30,115 nt of DNA from JAOZTV01 sp965371805. Lineage in GTDB: Bacteria; Acidobacteriota; Aminicenantia; UBA2199. A program made the translations under genes and the position numbers. The DNA is taken from contig CBDUZW010000064.1 of NCBI GenBank assembly GCA_965371805.1, forward strand, positions 1 through 30,115. Reading direction: 5' to 3'. The notes beneath the pieces are model-generated. The model worked only from the letters and a program-made list of their open reading frames with translations, searched no databases and was not told the DNA's origin. Below are positions 15,616-24,797 of the stretch, in pieces. Within the stretch, counting starts at the first letter, position 1; each line of letters starts with the position of its first letter.

Positions 15616-17994
15616 ATGATTAAAAATTATTTAAAGATTGCCATACGGCATCTATTCAGGGAAAAGGTTTTTTCAATAATCAATATTACAGGATTGGCAA
15701 TTGGATTTGCCTGTACTGCTTTAATATTTCTTTGGGTAAGTGATGAATTAAGTTTTAATGAGTTTCATGAAAATAAAGATCAGATTTATAGAGTTCTGGT
15801 TAAAGCTAAAGGAGTTAATTCCAGCGGAATTGAGAGGACTATGGCAGTTACACCGGGAAAACTTGCAAAAGCCATTAAAAATGAAATACCTGAAGTCAGA
15901 TATGTTACCCGTAATATTAAAGGATCCAGAAAACCTTATAAGTATAAAGAAAATAGTTTTTATGAAGACAAGGAGTATTCTGTTGATTCTGATTTTTTTA
16001 AAATGTTTTCATTTAATATAGTTAAAGGGAACTCTGCGAAACCCTTTACCAATATGAGCGATATTGTCATTTCTCAAAGAATAGCATTAAAATATTTTGG
16101 TAAGGAAGATCCTATTGGTAAAACACTAATAAGCAATAACCGACGTGAGTATACTGTTAGTGCTGTCATTGAAAATATGCCATCCAATTCCCATATGCAA
16201 ATGGATATTCTGGGATCACATATGCTGTCGGAAAAATACTGGAAATCCGGTTATAGATGGGGAAATTATATTCATGAAACTTATATTATGATAAATGACA
16301 ATGGGGGGGCGGATAGGATTGCAAATAAAATTGAAACCCTTCTTAATAAAAACAATAGGATTGAAAAAATGCATTTTTCCGTTACGTTACAACCTTTATC
16401 AGATATTTATCTTAATCCTGATATTGCAAATAGTGATGGTTTAAGCAGTGACAGAAAGTATATCAATATATTTTCCATTATTGCTCTGGGGATTCTTCTG
16501 ATCGCCTGTATTAATTTTATTAATATTTCAACCGCAAATTCTATTTCACGATCTAAAGAGATTGGTATTCGTAAGGTTCTGGGTTCAAAAAAACATAATC
16601 TAATTATGCAATTTATGGGTGAATTTTCTATAATTACCTTCATTGCCGCTTCTCTTTCAATAGGGCTGCTATTAGCATTTATGCCTTATTTCAACCATTT
16701 TACCGGCAAAGAATTAGTTCTTGATCTGAGTTTTTTCATCATTTTTTCTACAGTAGTAATTTTAACAGGACTTTTTGGCGGAAGTTATCCAGCCTTTTAT
16801 TTGTCTTCTTTTACTGCCGGAAGCATATTAAAAAATAAGTTTTCCGGAAAAAGAGACGGTTTCTCTCCAAGAAGCGCTCTGGTTATTTTTCAATTTTCCA
16901 TTTCAATTCTGTTAATCATCAGCACCATATTCGTCAACAATCAACTATCATTTATTCAAAATAAAAATTTAGGTTTTGAAAAAAACAAAGTTCTTTATAT
17001 ACCGGCAACTGGAGATCTGGCAAAAAAATTTAAAAGTTCCAAGAGCCGGTTCTTACAATATCCAAACATTAAAAATGTTTCTATGAATGAATGTCCTCCA
17101 TTAAACAACCTCAGTGGCGGGTTTATTACATGGGACGAGCATAAGGCAGAAGATATTATTATGAGAGCCATGCAGGTAACTCCTGACTATTTTAAGACAT
17201 TAAATATTAAATTAGCTGCCGGACGATTTTTCTCCCAAACCATATCCACTGATAAAAATACCTTTATTCTAAATCAAGCAGCTGTCAAATTTTCAGGTAT
17301 TCAATCACCAGTTGGTAAGATAATTAAAGCTTTAGGTAGAGAAGGTGAAATTATCGGAGTAGTTAATAACACACATTTCAAATCCCTTCATCACCAGCTT
17401 ACCCCTTTGATTTTTATGCCCTTAAATTCAAACCGTTATGGATACTTACACTATACAGCCGGGTCAATACTTATTGGATTTTCCGGCAATGATATATCAA
17501 CTGTATTATCAAATATAAAATCAGTTTGGCAAGAGTATAATTTTGGTATACCTTTTGAATATCATTTTCTGGATAAAACTATTGAACAGAAATATGGATT
17601 TGAACAAAGGTTAAGCAAAATTTTTACATGGTTCAGCTTATTGGCAATATTTATTTCCTGCCTGGGTTTATTTGCCTTGATCACCTTTGTAGCAGTAAAA
17701 AGAACCAAGGAAATTGGTGTTCGGAAAGTTTTAGGTGCTTCGGTTTCTAAAATCGTAATATTGCTCTCAAAGGATTTTATCAGATGGGCATTAATTGCAA
17801 ATATAGTAGCCTGGCCTATTGCCTGGTATGCTATGAACAAATGGCTGCAGGGCTTTGCATACCGAATTGATATCACAATTTTACCCTTTATGCTATCAGG
17901 GCTTTTAGCCTTAACAATTGCCTTATTGACCGTTAGCTTTCAATCAATAAAGACTGCTACAGCTAATCCGGCAGAAAGTTTGAAGAATGAGTAG
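15616..17994 (+). CDS. FtsX/MacB-like ABC permease 3
   Basis: This 792-residue eight-helix permease has MIKNYLKIAIRHLFREK, TM1 (about 19-41), a first periplasmic domain, and a TM2 block INIFSIIALGILLIACINFINI followed by EIGIRKVLGS. GGSYPAFYLSSF closes the first half. In the second half FSLLAIFISCLGLFALITFV is followed by EIGVRKVLGA and two further helices ending in NPAESLKNE. It is the same length as permease 5 and about 90% identical with no gap seen by eye. Most differences lie in the first periplasmic domain (about 55-260), while the second half is nearly unchanged. GGAG lies eight bases before the ATG. It and permease 5 are evident tandem paralogues, separated by the more divergent permease 4. 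Confidence 0.92.
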   Translation: MIKNYLKIAIRHLFREKVFSIINITGLAIGFACTALIFLWVSDELSFNEFHENKDQIYRVLVKAKGVNSSGIERTMAVTPGKLAKAIKNEIPEVRYVTRNIKGSRKPYKYKENSFYEDKEYSVDSDFFKMFSFNIVKGNSAKPFTNMSDIVISQRIALKYFGKEDPIGKTLISNNRREYTVSAVIENMPSNSHMQMDILGSHMLSEKYWKSGYRWGNYIHETYIMINDNGGADRIANKIETLLNKNNRIEKMHFSVTLQPLSDIYLNPDIANSDGLSSDRKYINIFSIIALGILLIACINFINISTANSISRSKEIGIRKVLGSKKHNLIMQFMGEFSIITFIAASLSIGLLLAFMPYFNHFTGKELVLDLSFFIIFSTVVILTGLFGGSYPAFYLSSFTAGSILKNKFSGKRDGFSPRSALVIFQFSISILLIISTIFVNNQLSFIQNKNLGFEKNKVLYIPATGDLAKKFKSSKSRFLQYPNIKNVSMNECPPLNNLSGGFITWDEHKAEDIIMRAMQVTPDYFKTLNIKLAAGRFFSQTISTDKNTFILNQAAVKFSGIQSPVGKIIKALGREGEIIGVVNNTHFKSLHHQLTPLIFMPLNSNRYGYLHYTAGSILIGFSGNDISTVLSNIKSVWQEYNFGIPFEYHFLDKTIEQKYGFEQRLSKIFTWFSLLAIFISCLGLFALITFVAVKRTKEIGVRKVLGASVSKIVILLSKDFIRWALIANIVAWPIAWYAMNKWLQGFAYRIDITILPFMLSGLLALTIALLTVSFQSIKTATANPAESLKNE

Positions 17995-18026
17995 AAATTG
18001 ATGATTTTTAAAAGAGGAGAATAAAA

Positions 18027-20339
18027 ATGTTTATAAATTATATAAAAAGTGCTTTTAAAAATATTAGAAAACGGAAAGGGTTTTCTTTTATTAATGTGAT
18101 GGGATTAGGCGTTGGAATTGCCTCTTGTGTTCTAATATTTCTCTGGATAAATAATCAACTGAGTTATGATCAATTTCATAAAAATTCAAAAACTCTGTAT
18201 GGACTTTCTTTTAATGATGGCGGATCGAATATGGCTTCACCTGTATCAGTTTATCTGAAAAAAAATTATCCACAAATCATTAATACCACCAGGTTCAAAA
18301 ATACAGGCAGAACCAGAGTAAGAGCAAATGATAAAGACATGATGGAAGATGGTGCAGCATTTGTTGACCCTTCCTTTCTTCAAATGTTCAGTTTAAATTT
18401 TCTTAAAGGAGATCCCCGAAGTGCGCTTAAACAACCAGATAACATTGTTCTGGCCAGGTCCTTTGCCCAAAAGTATTTTAGTACTCAGGACCCAATAGGG
18501 AAAACAATGACAATCTTTGGCGAAGATTTTAAGGTAACCGGAGTTATAAAAGATTATCCAACCAACTCACATCTCAAGTTCAAGTTTTTAGTATCTTTTG
18601 AATTATTTAAAAAGTTTGGGAATCCAAATTTGAAAAAGTGGGATTTTAAGTGGCATGAAGCCTACGTTCAGCTGCATCCGAAAGCAGATCTGAACATCAT
18701 AAACAAAAAAATATCTGGACTGATACAGAAATTTACAAAAACTGAGTCAAGAGAATTATTACTAAGACCCTTTACCAGACTACATCTATACGATCTAAAT
18801 GGTGGGGGCAAAATAACTATTATCATTGCCTTTTCAATAATTGCTCTCTTTGTTTTGTTAATTGCCTGTATTAATTTTATAAACTTATCTACTGTACAAT
18901 TTTCCATAAGAAAAAAAGAAGTCGGATTAAGAAAAACAATTGGTGCTCAAAAAAGACAACTGGTCTTCCAATTTTTCATAGAAACTTTCATCGTGATATT
19001 ACTTGCCTGGATTGTTGGGATGATGCTGATAAAACTACTCATTCCAGAGTTTAATATGCTGATTGGAGAGTCTATTCCATTTAATAGCATATTTAAAGGA
19101 TCTATTATTTCTGGAATTATTGGATTATTACTTTTATCAGGTCTAATTGCAGGCAGTTACCCTGCACTATATATATCCTCATTTAGACCGGTTGATATTT
19201 TTAGGGGTGATCAAAAAAAAGGGAATAAAGGCGTTTCGTTAAGGAAAGGATTGGTTATATTTCAGTTCATTTTATCTATTATATTAATCTTTGGGACACT
19301 GGTTTTGTCAACCCAGATAACCCATATGCAAAACGCACCTCTGGGGTATGATAAACATCAGGTGGTCACGTTCCCGTCAAGGAATCGGATAAAATCTTTT
19401 TCTTCCTTTAAAAACAGCCTCAAGGAATACAAAGACATTGTTAATGTCACTAGTACCAGCATACCTCCCTTCAGGTTAAATATGATGGCTGGAGAGGGAA
19501 AGGTTCACTGGGAAGGGCAGGACCATACTAAAACAAGAATGGTGCAAATAACAGTCGATGCTGATTATGCAAAAACATTTGGATTAAAGATTGTCAAAGG
19601 AAGATTTTTTTCATCTGAACACAAATCTGATATGTGGGTTGTTAATGAAACAGCTGTAAAAACAATGGGAATGGACTCTCCAATAGGGAAATGGTTGGAG
19701 GTATTGGGTGAAAAAAAACTCATCATTGGCGTCGTTAGAGATTATAATTTTGAAAAATTAAAAGACAAAATAAGACCTATGGCAATGAACGTCTCCCCTA
19801 ATAATACTTGGACTTGTATTAAAATCAAAAACACGAATATTCCCGCAACATTAAAGTATATTGAAACCCAGTGGAACCAACATTCAAATAATTTCCCTTT
19901 TGAATACAACTTTCTAGATGATCAAATTAATAATCTATATATCACTGAACAGAGAATGGGAACAATGTTTAAGTATTTTGGTGTTTTGGCAATTATTCTC
20001 TCCTGCCTGGGCATGTTCGGGCTGGCATCCTTTTTATCTCAGAGTAGAACAAAAGAGATTGGCGTTCGGAAGATTTTAGGTTCAAAAATAACAGGTTTAA
20101 TAATCTTGCTATCCAAAGATTTTATTAAATGGGTATGTTATGCCATGATAATTGCCTGGCCAATCGCCTGGTTGATTATGAATAAGTCACTACAGATATA
20201 TGCCTATAGAATCAAAATCGGATGGAAATTTTTTATTATTTCAGGTGGACTGGCACTGATTATTGCTATTTTTTCTATTGGCTACCAAGTTTTTAAAACA
20301 GCCAGGATTAATCCAATTGAGTCATTAAGATATAAGTAA
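18027..20339 (+). CDS. FtsX/MacB-like ABC permease 4
   Basis: At 770 residues this is the shortest and most divergent permease of the run. TM1 (about 20-40, FSFINVMGLGVGIASCVLIFLWI) is followed by a shorter first periplasmic domain. ITIIIAFSIIALFVLLIACINFINL is TM2, followed by the coupling motif as EVGLRKTIGA. The second half has YFGVLAIILSCLGMFGLASFL, then EIGVRKILGS and final helices ending in NPIESLRYK. A strong AGAGGAG precedes the ATG. It lies between near-identical permeases 3 and 5, 32 and 31 bp away. Different periplasmic domains alongside conserved cytoplasmic couplings suggest that the copies share ATPases but recognise different periplasmic partners or substrates; that is inference. 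Confidence 0.9.
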   Translation: MFINYIKSAFKNIRKRKGFSFINVMGLGVGIASCVLIFLWINNQLSYDQFHKNSKTLYGLSFNDGGSNMASPVSVYLKKNYPQIINTTRFKNTGRTRVRANDKDMMEDGAAFVDPSFLQMFSLNFLKGDPRSALKQPDNIVLARSFAQKYFSTQDPIGKTMTIFGEDFKVTGVIKDYPTNSHLKFKFLVSFELFKKFGNPNLKKWDFKWHEAYVQLHPKADLNIINKKISGLIQKFTKTESRELLLRPFTRLHLYDLNGGGKITIIIAFSIIALFVLLIACINFINLSTVQFSIRKKEVGLRKTIGAQKRQLVFQFFIETFIVILLAWIVGMMLIKLLIPEFNMLIGESIPFNSIFKGSIISGIIGLLLLSGLIAGSYPALYISSFRPVDIFRGDQKKGNKGVSLRKGLVIFQFILSIILIFGTLVLSTQITHMQNAPLGYDKHQVVTFPSRNRIKSFSSFKNSLKEYKDIVNVTSTSIPPFRLNMMAGEGKVHWEGQDHTKTRMVQITVDADYAKTFGLKIVKGRFFSSEHKSDMWVVNETAVKTMGMDSPIGKWLEVLGEKKLIIGVVRDYNFEKLKDKIRPMAMNVSPNNTWTCIKIKNTNIPATLKYIETQWNQHSNNFPFEYNFLDDQINNLYITEQRMGTMFKYFGVLAIILSCLGMFGLASFLSQSRTKEIGVRKILGSKITGLIILLSKDFIKWVCYAMIIAWPIAWLIMNKSLQIYAYRIKIGWKFFIISGGLALIIAIFSIGYQVFKTARINPIESLRYK

Positions 20340-20370
20340 AAATTGAAGATTTTTAGAGAGGAGGAAAATA

Positions 20371-22749
20371 ATGATTATAAATTATATAAAGATCGCAATA
20401 AGGCATCTATTCAGGGAAAAAGTTTTTTCTCTGATTAATATTACAGGGTTGGCAATCGGATTTGCATGTACCGCTTTAATATTTCTTTGGGTAACAGATG
20501 AGTTAAGTTTTAATGATTTTCATGAAAATAAAGACCATATTTATAGAGTTCTGGTTAAAGCTGAAGGGATAAATTCTAACGGCATCAATAGGACTATGGC
20601 AGTTACACCAGGAAAACTTGCAAAAGCCATTAAAAATGAAATCCCTGAAGTCAGATATGTAAGCCGTAATAATAAAGGATTCAGAACGCCTTTTAAGTAT
20701 AAAGAAAACAACTTCTATGAAGACAAGGTTTATTATGTTGATTCCGATTTTTTTAAAATGTTTTCATTTAAAATCCTTAAAGGAAACTCTGTTAAACCCT
20801 TTACCAATATGAATGATATCGTCATATCCAGAAGAATTGCATTAAAATATTTTGGGAAGGAAGATCCTATTGGTAAAACACTTATAAGTAATAACAAACA
20901 TGAGTATACTGTCAGTGCTGTCATTGAAAATATGCCTTCTAATTCTCATATGCAAATGGATATTCTGGAATCCCATATGGGGTCGGAAAAATACTGGAAG
21001 TCTGGTTATAGCTGGGGTAATTATGTTCATGAAACCTATATTATGACAAATAACAATGCTGGACCGGATATTATTGCAAAAAAAATTGAAAATCTTCTTA
21101 ATAAAAACAATAGAATTGAAAAACTGCATTTTTACGTAACTTTGCAACCTTTATCAGATATTTATCTTAATCCTGATATTGCAAATAGTGACGGTTTAAG
21201 CAGCGACAGAAAATATATCAATATATTTTCCATTATTGCTCTAGGGATTCTTCTGATTGCCTGTATTAATTTTATTAATATTTCAACGGCTAATTCTATT
21301 TCACGATCTAAAGAGATTGGAATTCGTAAGGTTCTGGGTTCAAAAAAACATAATCTAATTATGCAATTTATGGGTGAGTTTTCTATAATGACCTTCATTG
21401 CTGCTGCTCTTTCAATAGGGCTGCTGTTAGTATTTATGCCTTATTTCAACCATTTTACCGGCAAAGAATTAGGTCTTGATTTGAATTTTTTCGTCATTTT
21501 TTCTGCAGTAGTAATTTTAACAGGAATTATTGGTGGGAGTTATCCAGCCTTTTATTTGTCTTCTTTTACTGCCGGAAGAGTATTAAAAAATAAGTTTTCC
21601 GGAAAAAAAAAAGGTTTTTCTCCAAGAAGTGTCTTGGTTATTTTTCAATTTTCCATTTCAATTCTGTTAATCATCAGCACTATATTGGTCAATAATCAAC
21701 TATCATTTATTCAAAATAAAAATTTAGGTTTTGAAAAAAACAAAGTTCTTTATATACCGGCAACTGGAGATCTGGCGAAAAAATTTAAAAGTGCTAAGAG
21801 CCGGTTTTTACAATATCCAAACATTAAAAATGTTTCTATGAATGAGTGTCCTCCATTAAACAACCTCAGTGGTGGGTTTATTACATGGGATGAGCATAAG
21901 GAAGAAAATATTATTATGAGAGCAATGCAGGTTACACCTGACTATTTCAAGACATTAAATATTAAATCAACTGCCGGACGATTATTCTCCCAAACCATAT
22001 CCACTGATAAAAATACGTTTATTCTAAATGAAGCAGCTGTAAAATTTTCAGGTATTTTATCTCCAGTTGGTAAAATAATTAAAGCTTTAGGTAGAGAAGG
22101 AGAAATTATCGGAGTAGTTAATAATACACATTTTAAATCCCTTCATCATCAGATTGAGCCTTTGATTTTTATGCCCTTAAATTCAAACCGTTATGGAAAC
22201 TTACATTATACAGCCGGGTCAATACTTATTGGCTTTTCCGGCAATGATATATCGACTGTATTATCAAATATAAAATCAGTTTGGCAGGAGTATAATCACG
22301 GTCTACCTTTTGAATATCATTTTCTTGATAAAACTATTGAACAGAAATATGGATTTGAACAACGATTAAGCAAAATTTTCACATGGTTCAGTTTATTGGC
22401 AATATTTATTTCCTGTCTGGGTTTATTTGCTTTGATCACCTTTGTAGCAGTAAAAAGGACTAAGGAAATTGGTGTTCGGAAAGTTTTAGGTGCCTCCATC
22501 ACTAAAATTGTAATATTGCTCTCAAAGGATTTCATCAGATGGGCATTAATTGCAAATATAGTAGCCTGGCCCATTGCCTGGTATGCAATGAACAAATGGC
22601 TGCAGGGATTTGCATATCGGATTGATATAACTATTTTACCCTTTTTGCTATCCGGACTTTTAGCCTTAACAATTGCCCTATTGACTGTTAGTTTTCAAAC
22701 AATAAAGACTGCTACAGCTAACCCGGCAGAAAGTTTGAAGAATGAGTAG
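20371..22749 (+). CDS. FtsX/MacB-like ABC permease 5, close duplicate of permease 3
   Basis: This is 792 residues, colinear with permease 3 and about 90% identical. Coupling motifs EIGIRKVLGS and EIGVRKVLGA, the TM2 block ACINFINIS and the ending NPAESLKNE are unchanged. Substitutions cluster in the first periplasmic domain, for example KGSRKPYK versus KGFRTPFK and YRWGNYIH versus YSWGNYVH. GAGGAGG precedes the ATG. It is the last complete gene of the plus-strand operon; the next genes are convergent. The short sequence after its stop repeats the permease 3/permease 4 spacer in slightly altered form and ends with a ribosome-binding site and ATG leading to a dead-end 25-codon frame (22779-22856). 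Confidence 0.92.
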   Translation: MIINYIKIAIRHLFREKVFSLINITGLAIGFACTALIFLWVTDELSFNDFHENKDHIYRVLVKAEGINSNGINRTMAVTPGKLAKAIKNEIPEVRYVSRNNKGFRTPFKYKENNFYEDKVYYVDSDFFKMFSFKILKGNSVKPFTNMNDIVISRRIALKYFGKEDPIGKTLISNNKHEYTVSAVIENMPSNSHMQMDILESHMGSEKYWKSGYSWGNYVHETYIMTNNNAGPDIIAKKIENLLNKNNRIEKLHFYVTLQPLSDIYLNPDIANSDGLSSDRKYINIFSIIALGILLIACINFINISTANSISRSKEIGIRKVLGSKKHNLIMQFMGEFSIMTFIAAALSIGLLLVFMPYFNHFTGKELGLDLNFFVIFSAVVILTGIIGGSYPAFYLSSFTAGRVLKNKFSGKKKGFSPRSVLVIFQFSISILLIISTILVNNQLSFIQNKNLGFEKNKVLYIPATGDLAKKFKSAKSRFLQYPNIKNVSMNECPPLNNLSGGFITWDEHKEENIIMRAMQVTPDYFKTLNIKSTAGRLFSQTISTDKNTFILNEAAVKFSGILSPVGKIIKALGREGEIIGVVNNTHFKSLHHQIEPLIFMPLNSNRYGNLHYTAGSILIGFSGNDISTVLSNIKSVWQEYNHGLPFEYHFLDKTIEQKYGFEQRLSKIFTWFSLLAIFISCLGLFALITFVAVKRTKEIGVRKVLGASITKIVILLSKDFIRWALIANIVAWPIAWYAMNKWLQGFAYRIDITILPFLLSGLLALTIALLTVSFQTIKTATANPAESLKNE

Positions 22750-22778
22750 TAATTAATGATTTTTAAAAAAGGAGAAAA

Positions 22779-22856
22779 ATGATTGAGAACATTTTCATCT
22801 CTACTTTTCCACCAATGATTGATACTATTTTTTTGCTTGTTTCCAAAATAATTTAA
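22779..22856 (+). other. 25-codon orphan ORF with a strong ribosome-binding site
   Basis: AAAAGGAG sits correctly before ATG 22779, and the frame runs MIENIFIS... to TAA at 22854-22856, overlapping the 3' end of the convergent metallo-hydrolase gene. The preceding spacer (22742-22778) resembles the one between permeases 3 and 4 (17988-18026), and every permease starts MI or MF. The simplest reading is the cut-off start of a further permease unit. A genuine small hydrophobic peptide is possible but unsupported. Confidence 0.35.
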
Positions 22857-23889
22857 TATTTCTATTATGAAAACTTTTTATTCTTTTTTCTGAATGACCG
22901 GGTTTTTTAAGATAAAAATACTTTATATTTAGAGGAAATTGATGAATAAACCTTTCTAATGATATATTTTTTTTCTGAGCAGTTCGAACACCTCTCCATA
23001 ATTCAACAATATAGTTTCGCCACAAATCAAGTTTTTCCCCTGTCCAGACATCCTTATGCCCGGGAATTACATATTTAATTTTATAATTTCCATCCAGTAG
23101 AATTCCTAGAATTTTTATCCATCTATTAATATCAAGATTGCCTCTACCGGGAAACATGGGAAGAAATCTCCGATCAACAAAAATGTCTCCGGTTAATAAG
23201 ATCCCTTCCTCCGGAATAAGTACAAAAATATCAGTACCGGAATGATAATCTCCAAAATAGAATAATTTAATTGTAATATCCCCTAAATTTAATTTTAATT
23301 TATCAGAGAAAGTTTTTTGAGGAACTGTTGGATGAAAATCATTAGACCATCCTCTAATTACCCGGTCACGAAATGCGATATGTTCTCTGAGAAGTTTTGC
23401 TTCTTTACTATTGGAAGATAATCCTGACAGTTTTTTTATCAGTTTTTTCCGGTTTTTTATATTACCTTGTATAGCATCATCGATTGTATCAGTGGCCTTT
23501 GACAATTGTTCAACACAGCCGATATGTCCAACTATTTCAGCATCTTTAAAAACCTGGGTTCCCCATGCATGATCAAAATGGTGATGGGTTAGTATCACAT
23601 ATTTGAATTTATTATGGCCAAATTCTTCAATTATTTTTGTTCTAATTACCCTTGCAGTAATTGGAGAAATGGAAGAGTCAATAACCACGATACCTTCTTT
23701 CGTGTTAATAGCTAAAATATTATTGTTTACAGGAGATACTTCTGTTAAGAGAAGAACTCTTTTACTTAACCGTTTGGTTTTAATAAATGAATTATCCTCA
23801 GTTTTTGATTCTATTGAATAAATATAAGAAATGAGTAATAAATAAATTAAAAAAAAAGAGCTGTATTTTATTTTATTAAACCGTCTCAT
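22825..23889 (-). CDS. exported metallo-beta-lactamase-fold hydrolase
   Basis: This 354-residue protein has an N-terminal signal or anchor (basic MRRFNKIKYS, hydrophobic about 11-26), so it probably acts in the periplasm or on the outer membrane. The MBL metal ligands are complete: THHHFDH (101-107), His in GDYHSGTD, Asp in LLTGDIF and His in IPGHKDVW. NNILAINTKEGIVVIDSS is the usual opening strand pair. The layout resembles subclass B-like hydrolases and broad MBL-fold enzymes (quorum-lactone, ester or thioester hydrolases), with a longer helical insert (about 125-190) between the first and second ligand groups. Substrate cannot be told from sequence, so antibiotic hydrolysis should not be assumed. 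It is second in a two-gene operon, its ATG 2 bp after the stop of the first MBL gene. It converges with the permease operon. Confidence 0.85.
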   Translation of the reverse strand: MRRFNKIKYSSFFLIYLLLISYIYSIESKTEDNSFIKTKRLSKRVLLLTEVSPVNNNILAINTKEGIVVIDSSISPITARVIRTKIIEEFGHNKFKYVILTHHHFDHAWGTQVFKDAEIVGHIGCVEQLSKATDTIDDAIQGNIKNRKKLIKKLSGLSSNSKEAKLLREHIAFRDRVIRGWSNDFHPTVPQKTFSDKLKLNLGDITIKLFYFGDYHSGTDIFVLIPEEGILLTGDIFVDRRFLPMFPGRGNLDINRWIKILGILLDGNYKIKYVIPGHKDVWTGEKLDLWRNYIVELWRGVRTAQKKNISLERFIHQFPLNIKYFYLKKPGHSEKRIKSFHNRNIKLFWKQAKK

Positions 23890-23891
23890 TC

Positions 23892-24719
23892 TTAATCCTT
23901 ATCTCTCAGTGTAGTTCCATTTTTATAGATAAATTTATCACCCCTCTTTTCTGGGCATAAGGTCTGGACATTAAAACCTTTTAATTTATAATATTCTGCA
24001 AATTTTATATAATCATTAAAATCATTTAATGCATGTTGAGGGTAGAGGGCTTTTGGACTGAATAAATTAATCAAATCAATACATTGTAATGTCATATGGC
24101 CCCCTTCAGTATAAGTAGCATTAACAAAGGCAAAATCAAAATGATCTGCTTTGGTTTTCAAATAAGGAAAATCATTCTTATAATCAGCTTTATAATCTCC
24201 TCCATGATAAATTACCAGATCATCAACCTTAACAAGAAAAGCGGATTCAGGTACTCCTGAATGATGAGAATTTATAGTATAAACCTCTAGATCTTTATCT
24301 TTATAATGTCCTCTTGGAGCAGTCAGGTAATTATGGGTTTTCGAATCTCCTGCCTTCCATCCAAAAAAATACTTAATATCAGAGATGTTTTTTTCCCATG
24401 AATAAATTACCTTATTATAATGATCTATATGGGAATGGCTTATAAAAACTCTTACTTTCTTCTTCTTCAATTTAAGCGGATTAATAAAGCCTTTCTCAAG
24501 ACTTAAATTTTCGGGAATTGGTTTATAGGGATAATAATCAAAAATCAAAAAATGATTTCTGGTTTCTACTGCAAATCCACAATGTCCCAGATGCCATATA
24601 ACTGCTTTTTTATCCGAAATTTTACCGGGATTTCCAACATTAGAATGAATCATTTGAATGCCAATTAAATATACAGATATAAAAATTAATACTTTCACTG
24701 ACTTATTTACATACTTCAT
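23892..24719 (-). CDS. exported UlaG-like metallo-beta-lactamase-fold protein
   Basis: This 275-residue protein has an N-terminal signal-like segment (about 8-25). Motifs fit the UlaG/RomA-like branch of the MBL superfamily: IWHLGHCGFAVET near the start (the GH...F strand), HSHIDH (95-100) as primary metal motif, GHYKDKDLEV, VIYHGGDYKAD with the bridging Asp, and a late PQHA (LYPQHALNDF) as a possible last His ligand. Such proteins include lactonases, phosphodiesterases and many uncharacterised members. AAGGAG precedes the ATG. It is first gene of a two-gene minus-strand operon with its own TTGAAT-N18-TATAAT promoter. The second gene encodes another MBL-fold protein from a different branch, so the pair may act on successive steps of one substrate; that is inference. 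Confidence 0.83.
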   Translation of the reverse strand: MKYVNKSVKVLIFISVYLIGIQMIHSNVGNPGKISDKKAVIWHLGHCGFAVETRNHFLIFDYYPYKPIPENLSLEKGFINPLKLKKKKVRVFISHSHIDHYNKVIYSWEKNISDIKYFFGWKAGDSKTHNYLTAPRGHYKDKDLEVYTINSHHSGVPESAFLVKVDDLVIYHGGDYKADYKNDFPYLKTKADHFDFAFVNATYTEGGHMTLQCIDLINLFSPKALYPQHALNDFNDYIKFAEYYKLKGFNVQTLCPEKRGDKFIYKNGTTLRDKD

Positions 24720-24744
24720 ATTCTCTCCTTAAGTTTTTGAATTG

Positions 24745-24774
24745 ATTATATCCTTTAGATAACAAATTATTCAA
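24745..24774 (-). promoter_or_regulatory. sigma-70-type promoter of the MBL operon
   Basis: On the minus strand TTGAAT (24774-24769), an 18-base spacer and TATAAT (24750-24745) precede the MBL operon. Transcription would start about 20 bases before the ATG at 24719, leaving room for AAGGAG. The -10 is a perfect consensus. Confidence 0.6.
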
Positions 24775-24797
24775 AATAGTTTCAAAATATGGGTTTA

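Noticed and set aside
22825..23889. Beta-lactam resistance gene
   Set aside because: The fold and ligands fit many hydrolases; a generic MBL fold is not evidence of beta-lactam hydrolysis.
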